A DNA stretch of 64,000 nucleotides from Roseiarcus sp963717215. GTDB taxonomy: Bacteria > Pseudomonadota > Alphaproteobacteria > Rhizobiales > Beijerinckiaceae. The position numbers were made by a program, and so were the translations under genes. The stretch's first letter is position 1, and each line of letters starts with the position of its first letter. The notes below the pieces were generated by a model. That model worked only from the letters and a program-made list of their open reading frames with translations. It was not told the DNA's origin and searched no databases. Of this stretch, positions 35,133 through 43,780 are shown one piece after another. The stretch spans positions 62,001-126,000 of the forward strand of contig CAVQVS010000009.1 in NCBI GenBank assembly GCA_963717215.1, given 5' to 3'.

Positions 35133-36137
35133 ATGAAGTTGCATGCGACATGGCTCGCCGGAACGGGAATGGCTCTGGCTCTGGGCCTTGCGGGCTCCGG
35201 CGCTTTCGCCAAGGACTCCGGTTTCAAGATCATGATGACGCCAAAGTGGACCGGTTTTCCGTACTTTGAGGCCGCGGCGAAAGGCGGGAAGGCGGCCGCG
35301 ACCGAACTCGGCGACGAGTTTGTGTACGCGGGAGCCGACCACGCGGACGTCAGTCTGCAGGTTGAGACGCTACAAAACTTTCTGACGCAGAAGCCGGACG
35401 CGATCGAGCTCGCGGCGATCGATCTGAACGCGGTCGCCCCGGTGCTGAAGCAGGCGCGCAAAAAGGGCGTCACCGTGACAACGTTCGACGCGGACGCGGC
35501 GGAGGACGCGCGCGATATGTTCGTCAATCAGCTGTCCTACAAACAGGCGGCGAAGACCATGCTGGACTGCGCGCTGCTCGACGCTCCTAACGGCGGCGAG
35601 ATCGCCTTCGTCGCCGCCTCCCCGACGGCGCCGAATCACACGGCGCATATCAAGTACATGAAGGAATACATCAAGGATGATCCGAAATATCAGGTCTTCA
35701 AGGTGGTGGACACGCAATACGCCAATGACGACGACGCCAAGAGCTACGACGTCGCGGTCAATCTCATGCAGGCCCATCCCGATCTGAAGGTCATTATTTC
35801 GTCTTCGGCCGTCAGCGCTCCGTCGGGCGCGCGCGCCATCTCGGCGAGCGGCCATGTCGGCAAGGTGTTTTCGACCGGCTTCGCCCTTCCGAGCGCGATC
35901 AAAAGCTATCTCAAGGACGGGTCAGAAAAGTGCTTCGCGCTCTGGGATCCAGAAGAGCTCGGGTATCTCGCGACCTATGCGACGCATCTGAAGCTGGCCG
36001 GTAAACTGGACGTCACGCCCGGCACGAAATTCAAGGCCGGCAAGGCAGGCGAGTACACCGTCGGCGAGGGAGGCGAGATCGTCTACGGCAAGCCTCTGAT
36101 GTTCACCAAGGACAACATCGACCAATTCAATTTCTGA
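35133..36137 (+). CDS. CUT2 periplasmic sugar-binding protein, system 1
   Basis: A 334-aa type-1 binding protein: a Sec signal peptide (residues 1-26, ending GSGAFAKD), then FKIMMTPKWTGFPYFEAAAK, LQNFLTQKPDAIELAAIDLN and a C-terminal AGKAGEYTVGEGGEIVYGKP. The closest described types by text are the RhaS (rhamnose) and LsrB (autoinducer-2) groups; I cannot separate these. ATG 35133 has an AAGGAGGAGG site. It completes a four-gene transporter operon. Confidence 0.88.
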   Translation: MKLHATWLAGTGMALALGLAGSGAFAKDSGFKIMMTPKWTGFPYFEAAAKGGKAAATELGDEFVYAGADHADVSLQVETLQNFLTQKPDAIELAAIDLNAVAPVLKQARKKGVTVTTFDADAAEDARDMFVNQLSYKQAAKTMLDCALLDAPNGGEIAFVAASPTAPNHTAHIKYMKEYIKDDPKYQVFKVVDTQYANDDDAKSYDVAVNLMQAHPDLKVIISSSAVSAPSGARAISASGHVGKVFSTGFALPSAIKSYLKDGSEKCFALWDPEELGYLATYATHLKLAGKLDVTPGTKFKAGKAGEYTVGEGGEIVYGKPLMFTKDNIDQFNF

Positions 36138-36150
36138 GGCGGCAGCGCAA

Positions 36151-36180
36151 GGTCCGCCTGCACCTTGGTGTGGGCGGACC
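36151..36180 (+). terminator. Hairpin between convergent genes
   Basis: A perfect 8-bp repeat GGTCCGCC / GGCGGACC with a 14-nt loop that can pair further (GCACC/GGTGT), 13 bp past the binding-protein stop and before the end of the convergent VOC gene. No T tract. Confidence 0.6.
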
Positions 36181-36201
36181 CGTCTCCGAAATTGAGAGCT
36201 C

Positions 36202-36747
36202 TCACGCTCGTCTCGGCGCGCTTTCTTCAGGAGGGTAGATCGACACAAGCTCCGGCGGCAGGTCCTGATAAGGACAGTTCCCGAGCTCATAGACAAAGTC
36301 GAGCTTCGGCTCGGTGTCGAGATAGAAGTGGAAGTCAGCGACGAACTGGCCGGTCTGCGTCACCTTGACGTCGTGGGCCGCGTAATCCTGCACGACCTGG
36401 GCCATTCGATCTTCGGGGATCTTTTCCTTGATGTGGTGCAACCCCTCGCCACGGCGGCGAATATAGTCCTCGTAGATCATCGGGCCGCTAACAGGCTGGA
36501 TGAGTTCGATCTCCATATCGCCGACATGGGTGATGGCGATCCGGAACTCGAAAGGACCTTCGACGCGTTTGCCGTCGATCTTGAGATTCTTCACAGTCTT
36601 TTCGGTGAAGCGGAACACACGCCACGGTCCGATCCGAAGGGTGTCGATCCAGGCCTGCATCGATTTTTCGAGATCGCGCGTCAACCATGCGATCTGCTGA
36701 ATATGTCGAGTCTTGTTGAGCGCGCGCAGTTCGTCGTTGGTCATCAC
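36202..36747 (-). CDS. VOC-family (glyoxalase-fold) protein
   Basis: A 181-aa protein with one pair of VOC modules: HIQQIAWLTRDLEKSMQAWI (first metal His), EFRIAITHVGDMEIELIQPV (metal Glu) and RGEGLHHIKEKIPEDRM (second His), ending with an acidic strand. It fits the Glyoxalase_4/methylmalonyl-CoA epimerase-like group; isomerase or lyase activity on a small oxo acid is possible. It lies upstream of no other same-strand gene but shares direction with the monooxygenase-fold gene at 36805, 57 bp away, and probably an operon with it. Confidence 0.82.
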   Translation of the reverse strand: MMTNDELRALNKTRHIQQIAWLTRDLEKSMQAWIDTLRIGPWRVFRFTEKTVKNLKIDGKRVEGPFEFRIAITHVGDMEIELIQPVSGPMIYEDYIRRRGEGLHHIKEKIPEDRMAQVVQDYAAHDVKVTQTGQFVADFHFYLDTEPKLDFVYELGNCPYQDLPPELVSIYPPEESAPRRA

Positions 36748-36804
36748 TCGTGTCCTTGGCGGGAAAGGCCGATGCGCCGCTGGAACGGCGGCGCGCGGGC
36801 AGCG

Positions 36805-37113
36805 CTACTTGTCGTAGGCGCTCACCATCTCGAAGAAGCGAAGCTCGACGGGTTTCGCCAGATATGCGCCCTGCTTGTCGAACCAATCCTTTTGATAGTC
36901 GAGCGCGATGTGGCGATCGAAATCCGCGCGTTCCGCCCAGTTCTCGTAGAAGTAGAACATATTCGGATCGTCGAGGCTGACGTGAAAGTGGTAGTCCACG
37001 CAGCCCTGCTCCGAACGGGACTTGCCGACGAAACTCGTGAGCAGCTTGAGGAGTTCCGCTCGCCGTTCGGGCTTGGCGTACAGCGTTGCGGTCAGATTGA
37101 ATTTAGGCTGCAT
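36805..37113 (-). CDS. Antibiotic-biosynthesis-monooxygenase-fold protein (YgiN/LsrG-like)
   Basis: A 102-aa ferredoxin-fold dimer subunit of the ABM family: FNLTATLYAKPERRAELLKL, EQGCVDYHFHVSLDDPNMFY, and FYENWAERADFDRHIALDY. Relatives include quinol monooxygenase YgiN and LsrG, an isomerase in autoinducer-2 breakdown. It is transcribed away from the second CUT2 binding-protein gene and sits between two RhaS/LsrB-like transporters, so a role in processing an imported sugar-like compound is plausible but unproven. Confidence 0.82.
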   Translation of the reverse strand: MQPKFNLTATLYAKPERRAELLKLLTSFVGKSRSEQGCVDYHFHVSLDDPNMFYFYENWAERADFDRHIALDYQKDWFDKQGAYLAKPVELRFFEMVSAYDK

Positions 37114-37541
37114 TTCAGTCTCCGACTAAGATTCAGGGGTTTGAGGGGTTGGTTTCTTCGCTCTATCTGCTCGTCTAGGGGCACAACCGCGATGCTACGG
37201 CAAGCCCATCCCCGAGATCGACAGAGATTTCCTGCTCGGCCTTTCGCACCAGCACGCGCGGAAGCCGACCTCAGCAGGGCCTGCTGGGTGGGTCGTCCGA
37301 TCGGGCGTCACCTCAGCACTGTGTCTTGCGATCGGCCCGCTCTGTCCCGCCCTCCGATCAAATGCGTCCATTTTAGACTTCCGGTTCGCACAAACGCTCA
37401 CCGATCGCCCAGGGCGGCTGAAACGTCCCCGTGTATTTTGGCCCAGCCACCCGCTTGCTCCCAACTGGAAAGCAGCGCACACTTGGTGGGAACCGGCGCG
37501 CAAATTGAGCAGAATGCCGGCCATTGGGAGGGAAAACTCAT
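37114..37541. other. Divergent intergenic region, no gene seen
   Basis: About 430 bp between the ABM-fold gene (minus) and the binding protein of CUT2 system 2 (plus). It should hold both promoters. A GGGAGGG ribosome site precedes ATG 37542. Nothing else was recognised. Confidence 0.5.
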
Positions 37542-38543
37542 ATGAACAGACGTGAGACGCTTAAACTCTTGGGCGGTACGGCTGTCGCCGCCGCGGCGAG
37601 CTTCAGCAGTCAGTTGGCGTTCGCCGCCGAGCCCTCCATGGTCGTGGTTGTCAAGATCGCGGGCATTCCGTGGTTCAACGCACTGGAAAAGGGCGTGAAC
37701 AAGGGCGGCACGGACTTCAAGATGAACGCCGCCATGGTTGGACCCGCAAACGTCGACCCGGCGCAGCAGGTCAAGCTGCTCGAGGATCTCATCGCCAAGA
37801 AAGTCAACGTGATCGGCCTCGTGCCACTCGACGTGAAGGTGACCGCCCCGGTGCTGAAACGCGCGCAGGAGGCGGGCATCAAAGTCATCACGCATGAGGG
37901 ACCGGAGCAGGACGGCCGCGACTGGAACGTCGAGCTTATTGATTCGAAGCTGTTTGGCGAAGTCCAGATGCAGAAGCTCGCCAAGGAAATGGGCGAGGAG
38001 GGCGACTATGTCGTCTATGTCGGTACGCTCACGACGCCGCTCCACAACAAGTGGGCGGACGCTGCGATCGCCTACCAAAAAGAGCACTATCCCAAGATGA
38101 AGCTGGTCGCGGATCGCTTTCCCGGCGCCGACGAAATCGACACGTCCTACAAGACCACTCTCGACGTGATCAAAGCCTACCCGAACCTCAAGGGCATTCT
38201 TGGCTTCGGCTCCAATGGGCCGATCGGCGCCGGCAACGCGGTTCGCGAAAAGAGGCTCGGCAAAAAGATCGCGATCGTTGGGACCGTGCTGCCATCGCAG
38301 GCGAAGGATCTGATCGCCGACGGGATTATCCGGGAGGGCTTCCTCTGGAATCCGACAGACGCCGGCTATGCGATGGTCGCGGTCGGACGGCTGGTTCTCG
38401 ACGGCACGGAAATGAAAGACGGCATGGAGATTCCCGGCTTAGGCAAGGCCTCGGTCGATGTGCCCGGCAAGCTGATCAAGGTCGACAAGATCATGCGGAT
38501 CAACAATGAGACCATCGACGGTCTCATCGCCGGGGGCCTTTAA
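37542..38543 (+). CDS. CUT2 periplasmic sugar-binding protein, system 2
   Basis: A 333-aa type-1 binding protein with a Tat-like signal (MNRRETLKLLGGTAVAAAAS, cleavage after FAAEP). Family texts: VVVKIAGIPWFNALEKGVNK, LEDLIAKKVNVIGLVPLDV, GIKVITHEGPEQDGRDWNVE and NLKGILGFGSNGPIGAGNAV. It belongs to the RhaS/LsrB-like group as in system 1 but is clearly different in sequence. A strong terminator follows, so the binding protein can be made in excess over the downstream ATPase and permeases. Confidence 0.88.
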   Translation: MNRRETLKLLGGTAVAAAASFSSQLAFAAEPSMVVVVKIAGIPWFNALEKGVNKGGTDFKMNAAMVGPANVDPAQQVKLLEDLIAKKVNVIGLVPLDVKVTAPVLKRAQEAGIKVITHEGPEQDGRDWNVELIDSKLFGEVQMQKLAKEMGEEGDYVVYVGTLTTPLHNKWADAAIAYQKEHYPKMKLVADRFPGADEIDTSYKTTLDVIKAYPNLKGILGFGSNGPIGAGNAVREKRLGKKIAIVGTVLPSQAKDLIADGIIREGFLWNPTDAGYAMVAVGRLVLDGTEMKDGMEIPGLGKASVDVPGKLIKVDKIMRINNETIDGLIAGGL

Positions 38544-38561
38544 GGTCTTGGCGGATCAACG

Positions 38562-38590
38562 CGAGCGAGGCGCCTGCCTCGCTCGTGTTT
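38562..38590 (+). terminator. Strong hairpin terminator (attenuator) in the system 2 operon
   Basis: A perfect 10-bp repeat CGAGCGAGGC / GCCTCGCTCG with a 4-nt loop followed by TGTTTG, 18 bp after the binding-protein stop. It is the best intrinsic terminator seen in the window. As it lies before the ATPase and permease genes, it probably reduces downstream expression relative to the binding protein. Confidence 0.75.
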
Positions 38591-38697
38591 GCTCAGGCGT
38601 CTTCCACTCTCAAGCCGCGCGATAATCGAGCGGCCGCCTTTTGCTCGAAGCGTTGAGCGCAGGCTAGCGCTCATCCTGCCGGCATCGCCATAGGCTC

Positions 38698-40189
38698 GTG
38701 CACTTGGTCAACTTCCTCGACCTCCACGCAATCTCCAAACGGTTCGGCGGCGTCGTCGCGCTGCGCAACGTCGATCTCGCCTTGCCCGCTGGAGAGGTCC
38801 ACTGCCTTGTCGGCGAAAATGGATCGGGCAAATCCACCCTCATCAAGATTATTGCGGGCGTGCTGCGGCCGGAGCCCGAAGGGCGCATCGTGATCGAGGG
38901 TCGCGAGTATCCGCACCTCGATCCGGTGCAGTCGACGGCCTGCGGCATTCAGGTCATCTATCAGGACCTATCGCTGTTCCCCAATCTGACCGTCGCCGAA
39001 AACATCGCGGTCGGGCGCCATCTCGGGCCCCCGCAGCTGGTGAACTGGCGCGCGATCCAGGCAACCGCGGAAGCGGCGATTGCACGCATCGGCGCCTCGC
39101 TGGACCCTTTCGCGCGCGTCGAGGATCTCTCGATCGCGAGCCGGCAGTTGGTGGCGATCAGCCGCGCGATGGCCGCCGAAGCCCGGCTTGTGATCATGGA
39201 CGAACCGACGTCGTCGCTCACGCGGCACGAGGTGGACGCGCTCATCCGCCTCGTCGCCGATCTCAAACAGTCGGGCATCTCGACCGTCTTTGTCTCGCAT
39301 CGCCTCGATGAGGTGATGGAGATCGCCGAGCGAGTCACCGTTTTGCGTGACGGCGCGAAGGTCGGTGATTTTCCCGCAAACGAGATGAACGACAAGAAGC
39401 TCGCCACGTTGATGACCGGCAAGGCCTATGCCTATGAGACCTCGGAGCCGAGCTTTTCCAGAGCCCAGACCGTGCTTTCGGTGGAACGGCTCACGCGAAC
39501 GGGTCAATACGAGGATGTGAGCCTAAACATTCACGCGGGCGAGATTGTCGGCCTTACCGGGCTGCTCGGTTCGGGTCGGACCGAATTCGCGCTCTCGCTC
39601 TTCGGGATGAACCCGCCCACGTCCGGGGAAATTCGGCTGAACGGCAAGGTGCTGGCGTTGAAGAGTAACGCGCAGGCGATCGCCGAAGGCATCGCCTACG
39701 TGTCAGAGGATCGACTGAACTCTTGGGCTCGTGCTTGAACAGCCGATCGCGTCCAACATACTGGTCACCATTCTCGACAAGCTTACAAATCGGCTTGGAC
39801 TCGTGCCGGAAGCGAACCGCAAACGCGCCGCGCGAAAATGGGTCGAGGATCTCGCAATCAAGACGCAGGATCCAGACAACGCGGTCAAGACTCTTTCCGG
39901 CGGCAATCAGCAGCGCGTCGTTCTGGCGAAGTGGATGGCGACTGAGCCCAAGCTCCTGATTCTCGATAGCCCGACTGTCGGCGTCGACATCGCCGCGAAG
40001 GACGGGATTTACGAGGTGATCAAGGCGCTCGCCGCCAAAGGGGTCGCAATCTTGCTGATCTCGGACGAGATCCCGGAAGTCTTCTATCACGCACAGCGCG
40101 TCATCGTGATGCGGCGGGGACGCCTTGCGGGCGAATGCGTTCCGCATGCCTCGTCCGAGGCTGAACTGCAGGCGGTCGTCGATGCGTAA
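38698..40189 (+). pseudogene. CUT2 sugar ABC ATPase, system 2, one +1 frameshift
   Basis: A two-domain RbsA-type ATPase of 496 aa when repaired. N-half: Walker A GENGSGKST and LVIMDEPTSSLTRHEVDAL; C-half: GLLGSGRTEFALSLFG, LSGGNQQRVVLAKWM and ILDSPTVGVDIAAKDGIYEV. The frame breaks at 39716-39720: removing one A from CTGAACTC gives SEDRLTLGLVLEQPI, the expected family text. As printed the first part stops at 39738 and the second begins around 39731. Start GTG 38698 (TTG 38704 possible). It couples to the next permease, whose ATG 40182 overlaps the stop. Confidence 0.85.
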
Positions 40190-41249
40190 GCCCGCGCGCC
40201 TCGGGGCGATCTTGCTCGGAGCGGCGCGCGTGACGCTCGCCGTGTCCCGTCCAACCTTTTCCCCCGTGCTCAAGCGGTTCGGGCGCAGTCACGAATTCTG
40301 GCTATTGGCGGTTATCCTGGCGCTTTGCCTGGTTCTATCGCTTACGACCGACAGCTTTCTGACGCTTCAGAATCTCTTCGACCTCCTTACGTCCAACGCT
40401 TTCGTCGGGATCATGGCCTCTGGCCTTCTGGTCGTGCTGATCGCCGGGGGCATCGACATTTCCTTCACCGCGACCGCTTCGGTCGCGCAATATGTCGCGC
40501 TCACGCTTGCGATCCGCTACGGTCTGGGCTGGTTCGCGATGTTCGCAATCGCGGGCGCGATCGGAGTCGCGTGCGGGGCGATCAACGCGCTTTTCATTAC
40601 CAGGCTGCGGATCTCGTCGATCATCGTCTCGATCGCCACGCTCAACATCTTCTACGGGCTTCTGATTTTCTTCACTGGCGGAAAATACATCACCTCGCTG
40701 CCCAAGTTCTTCCGCGACGGGATCTGGTGGTTCGAATATGACGACGCCAGCGGCACGCCCTACGCGCTGAACCTGCAGATCCTGGTGTTGGCGCTGGCGT
40801 TCCTCTCGGCATGGCTGCTCTTGAACCGGACCAACATCGGGCGCCAGATCTATGCGCTCGGCGGCAACAAGGACGCCGCGCAGCGGCTCGGCTTTCATGT
40901 CGTCCGCCTCAATTTTCTGGTCTATGGCTATCTCGGCCTCATCGCCGGCATTGCCTCGCTGGTGCAGGCGCAACTCGCGCAATCGGTGACGCCGACGGTG
41001 CTGGTCGGCAAGGAACTTGACGTGTTGGCGGCGGTCGTTTTGGGCGGGGCCAGCCTGACCGGGGGCGTCGGCACGGTGTTTGGCGCGATCCTCGGCGTCA
41101 CGCTGTTGGCCGTGTTGCAAAACGGCTTGGTGCTCCTCGGCGTCTCGTCGTACTGGAATCAATGGTTCGTCGGCTTGACGATCCTCTGCGCGGTTTCGAT
41201 CACGGCCTGGCGCGACCGTCGCCAACGTTCGATGAAGTCAATCGCATGA
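40182..41249 (+). CDS. CUT2 sugar ABC permease A, system 2
   Basis: A 355-aa RbsC-like inner-membrane permease: VLIAGGIDISFTATASVAQY, NALFITRLRISSIIVSIATL, GRQIYALGGNKDAAQRLGFH and GGASLTGGVGTVFGAILGVT. ATG 40182 overlaps the ATPase stop by 8 bp. The N-terminus carries about 40 extra residues before the first membrane helix. The partner permease follows 10 bp later. Confidence 0.9.
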   Translation: MRKPARLGAILLGAARVTLAVSRPTFSPVLKRFGRSHEFWLLAVILALCLVLSLTTDSFLTLQNLFDLLTSNAFVGIMASGLLVVLIAGGIDISFTATASVAQYVALTLAIRYGLGWFAMFAIAGAIGVACGAINALFITRLRISSIIVSIATLNIFYGLLIFFTGGKYITSLPKFFRDGIWWFEYDDASGTPYALNLQILVLALAFLSAWLLLNRTNIGRQIYALGGNKDAAQRLGFHVVRLNFLVYGYLGLIAGIASLVQAQLAQSVTPTVLVGKELDVLAAVVLGGASLTGGVGTVFGAILGVTLLAVLQNGLVLLGVSSYWNQWFVGLTILCAVSITAWRDRRQRSMKSIA

Positions 41250-41259
41250 GGAACCCGCG

Positions 41260-42276
41260 ATGAGCCTGGACGCCGGGGCTCCAAGGCGGGCATTCGCGCT
41301 GCCCCGCTTCCGCGGCGGCGCGGCGCAAATCCTGGCGCTCGTCCTCTTGGCCCTCCTCATCGTCTTCTGGCTGCTCCTCGGCGATCAGCTCTTCAGCGTC
41401 CGCGCGCTCCAGTCGATGGCCTTCCAGCTGCCGGAGCTCGGCATTCTTTCGCTGGCCATGATGGTGGCCCTGCTTTCTGGCGGCCTTAACCTCTCCATCA
41501 TCGCAACGGCCAATCTTTGCGCGCTCGCGATGGCGTGGGTGCTGACAACGCATGCGACGGGGGCGGAAGGCGCCATGTGGGTGGCCTGGCAGGTGATCGC
41601 CGTGCTCGCGGGCGTCGTGGTCGGCATGATCGTCGGACTGATCAATGGATTTGTCATCGCCTATCTCGGCGTCTCGCCGATTCTCGCAACGCTCGGCACG
41701 ATGACGATGTGCAAGGGGCTGTCGATCGGCCTCACCCGCGGCAATGTCATCTCGGGTTTCCCGGATCCAATCGTCTTTCTCGGCAATGGAACGCTGATGG
41801 GCGTGCCCGTGGCGCTTTTGATTTTCCTCGCGCTCTGCGTACCGGTCGCTGTCCTGCTGAACAAGAGCCCGTTCGGTCACCGGATTTACATGATCGGGTC
41901 GAACGAGAAGGCGACGCGATATTCCGGAGTGGACACCAAGCGCGTGCTCCTCGGCGTCTATGTGCTCTCGAGCCTCCTCGCCGTTGTCGCCGCACTCGTG
42001 ATGATGGCGCGATTCAATTCCGCCAACGCTTCTTACGGCGAGAGTTATCTGTTGGTGACGATCTTGGCCGCGGTGCTTGGCGGCGTCGATCCGTTTGGCG
42101 GCTTCGGCAAGGTCGGCGGCCTGCTGATGGCCCTGATTGTGCTTCAGGTGATCTCTTCCGCCTTCAATCTTCTCAACTTCAGTCCTTTTCTGACGGTTGC
42201 GATCTGGGGGGCGCTGATCATAGGCGTCACGGGGCTGAGCGTCGTGCTCGAAGGCCTGGGATGGAAGGGTCGATAA
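41260..42276 (+). CDS. CUT2 sugar ABC permease B, system 2
   Basis: A 338-aa RbsC-like permease: LLSGGLNLSIIATANLCALA (GGLNLS in place of GGIDLS), NGFVIAYLGVSPILATLGTM, GHRIYMIGSNEKATRYSGVD and GGVDPFGGFGKVGGLLMALI. It probably forms a heterodimeric channel with the preceding permease, as in system 1. It ends the system 2 operon. Confidence 0.9.
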   Translation: MSLDAGAPRRAFALPRFRGGAAQILALVLLALLIVFWLLLGDQLFSVRALQSMAFQLPELGILSLAMMVALLSGGLNLSIIATANLCALAMAWVLTTHATGAEGAMWVAWQVIAVLAGVVVGMIVGLINGFVIAYLGVSPILATLGTMTMCKGLSIGLTRGNVISGFPDPIVFLGNGTLMGVPVALLIFLALCVPVAVLLNKSPFGHRIYMIGSNEKATRYSGVDTKRVLLGVYVLSSLLAVVAALVMMARFNSANASYGESYLLVTILAAVLGGVDPFGGFGKVGGLLMALIVLQVISSAFNLLNFSPFLTVAIWGALIIGVTGLSVVLEGLGWKGR

Positions 42277-42593
42277 TCCTCACGCGGCGCCAGGACTCAC
42301 GCTGTCATTTGCCCCGAGGGCGGGGCGAGTGACGGCGACGTCCGCTCCGTCGTGGAGACGCTCAAGAACCGTCGAGAAATTATGTTGCCCCGCACCGACG
42401 GGCGAATGTTTTGGTTGACCCGGAACAGGTTTCGGAGGCTATTGCTTAGAACAAAACGCGGTGTTTCGAGAGGGCCTACACTTACTCGGCTACATGATCG
42501 CCGTTGTCCGTTCAAGTTGCGGCGCAAGACCGGCAACCCAGAAAAGAATCCTGTTCGGCGCGAACGCGCGAACTCGAAAAATGGGAGGAAAGC
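42277..42593. other. Intergenic region, no gene seen
   Basis: About 320 bp between systems 2 and 3. It should carry the promoter of system 3. ATGGGAGGAAAGC directly precedes the ATG at 42594. No hairpin or operator was recognised with confidence. Confidence 0.5.
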
Positions 42594-43700
42594 ATGATGA
42601 AAGTTGACGTCAGCCATTTTGCCTTCGCAGGCGCTGTCGCGCTTGCTGGGATGTTGGCCGTTGCGCCCGCCCTGGCCGACGCCGTATCCGACGCCAAGGC
42701 CGCGGTCGCAAAATACGCCGGGCCCCAAACCACCTGGGAAGGGCCGACCAAGGCGCCCAAGCCCGAGGCTGGCAAGAAGATCGTCTTCCTGTCCGGCGAC
42801 GAGCAGAATGACATTTCCCATCTCTATGGCGTCTACATCAAGGAAGCGGGCGAGAAGCTTGGATGGAATGTCACCGTCATCGACGGCAAAGGCAGTCCCA
42901 CATCCTGGCTCGCTGGCCTGAACCAGGCGATCGCGCTCAAACCGGACGGCATCGCGATGTTCGCCGACGCCGCGAGCCTGCAGGACCCAATCAAGGCCGG
43001 CGTTGCGCAGGGAATCAAATTCGTCGGCCTGCACGCCGCGGGCCTGCCCGGGCCACAGCCGGATCTCAATCTCTTCGTCAACATCCAGGAGGATCCGCGC
43101 GAGATTGGCAAGGCCGAGGCTGATTGGGCGATCGCAGATTCGGATGGCAAAGCGCATGTAGTCGTGCTCAGCCACAACGAGTACGCAATCGCCAAAGTCA
43201 AATCGACCGCGACCAAGGACGAGATCGAGAAGTGCCCGGGCTGCAAAGTGCTCGACTATGTCAACTCGCCCGCGTCCGAGGCGGCGCAGCGTCAACCACA
43301 GCTGACAACGAGCTGGGTTCAGCGTTTCGGGTTGCCGCTCTACGCGACTTCGGTCGGCGACAACGACTTTGACTTCGCCGTGCCCGTGCTGCGCTCGGGC
43401 GGGGTCGATCCCAGTCAGGCGAAACTGATCGGCGCCGATGGGAATCGTTCCGCCTACGATCGCATCCGCAAAGGCGATCAATATCAGGTGGTGACGGTCA
43501 GCGAGCCAATCGAGTTGCAGGCGTGGCAGGCGATCGATGAACTCAATCGCGCGTTCCACGGCGAACCTTCGAGCGGGTTCGTGCAGCCGCCATTCCTAGT
43601 CACCAAAGAGAACATCCACTCCGAGGGGGGCGACCAGAACACCTTCATCCCCAGCAACAACTACAAGCAGCATTATCTCGAAATCTGGGGCGTGAAGTAG
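42594..43700 (+). CDS. CUT2 periplasmic sugar-binding protein, system 3
   Basis: A 368-aa type-1 binding protein with a Sec signal peptide (VDVSHFAFAGAVALAGMLAV, cleavage near ALADAV). Family texts are KKIVFLSGDEQNDISHLYGV, GWNVTVIDGKGSPTSWLAGL, NQAIALKPDGIAMFADAASL and YDRIRKGDQYQVVTVSEPIE. It differs strongly from the system 1 and 2 binding proteins, so a different ligand is likely. ATG ATG at 42594/42597; GGGAGGAAAG upstream. Confidence 0.87.
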   Translation: MMKVDVSHFAFAGAVALAGMLAVAPALADAVSDAKAAVAKYAGPQTTWEGPTKAPKPEAGKKIVFLSGDEQNDISHLYGVYIKEAGEKLGWNVTVIDGKGSPTSWLAGLNQAIALKPDGIAMFADAASLQDPIKAGVAQGIKFVGLHAAGLPGPQPDLNLFVNIQEDPREIGKAEADWAIADSDGKAHVVVLSHNEYAIAKVKSTATKDEIEKCPGCKVLDYVNSPASEAAQRQPQLTTSWVQRFGLPLYATSVGDNDFDFAVPVLRSGGVDPSQAKLIGADGNRSAYDRIRKGDQYQVVTVSEPIELQAWQAIDELNRAFHGEPSSGFVQPPFLVTKENIHSEGGDQNTFIPSNNYKQHYLEIWGVK

Positions 43701-43780
43701 CTTTGGGCCTCCCCGGCGGGACCGACCCGCTGGGGATAGCGCCGTCCAATCGATCGAACTCAGAGCCGGAATGATCGATC

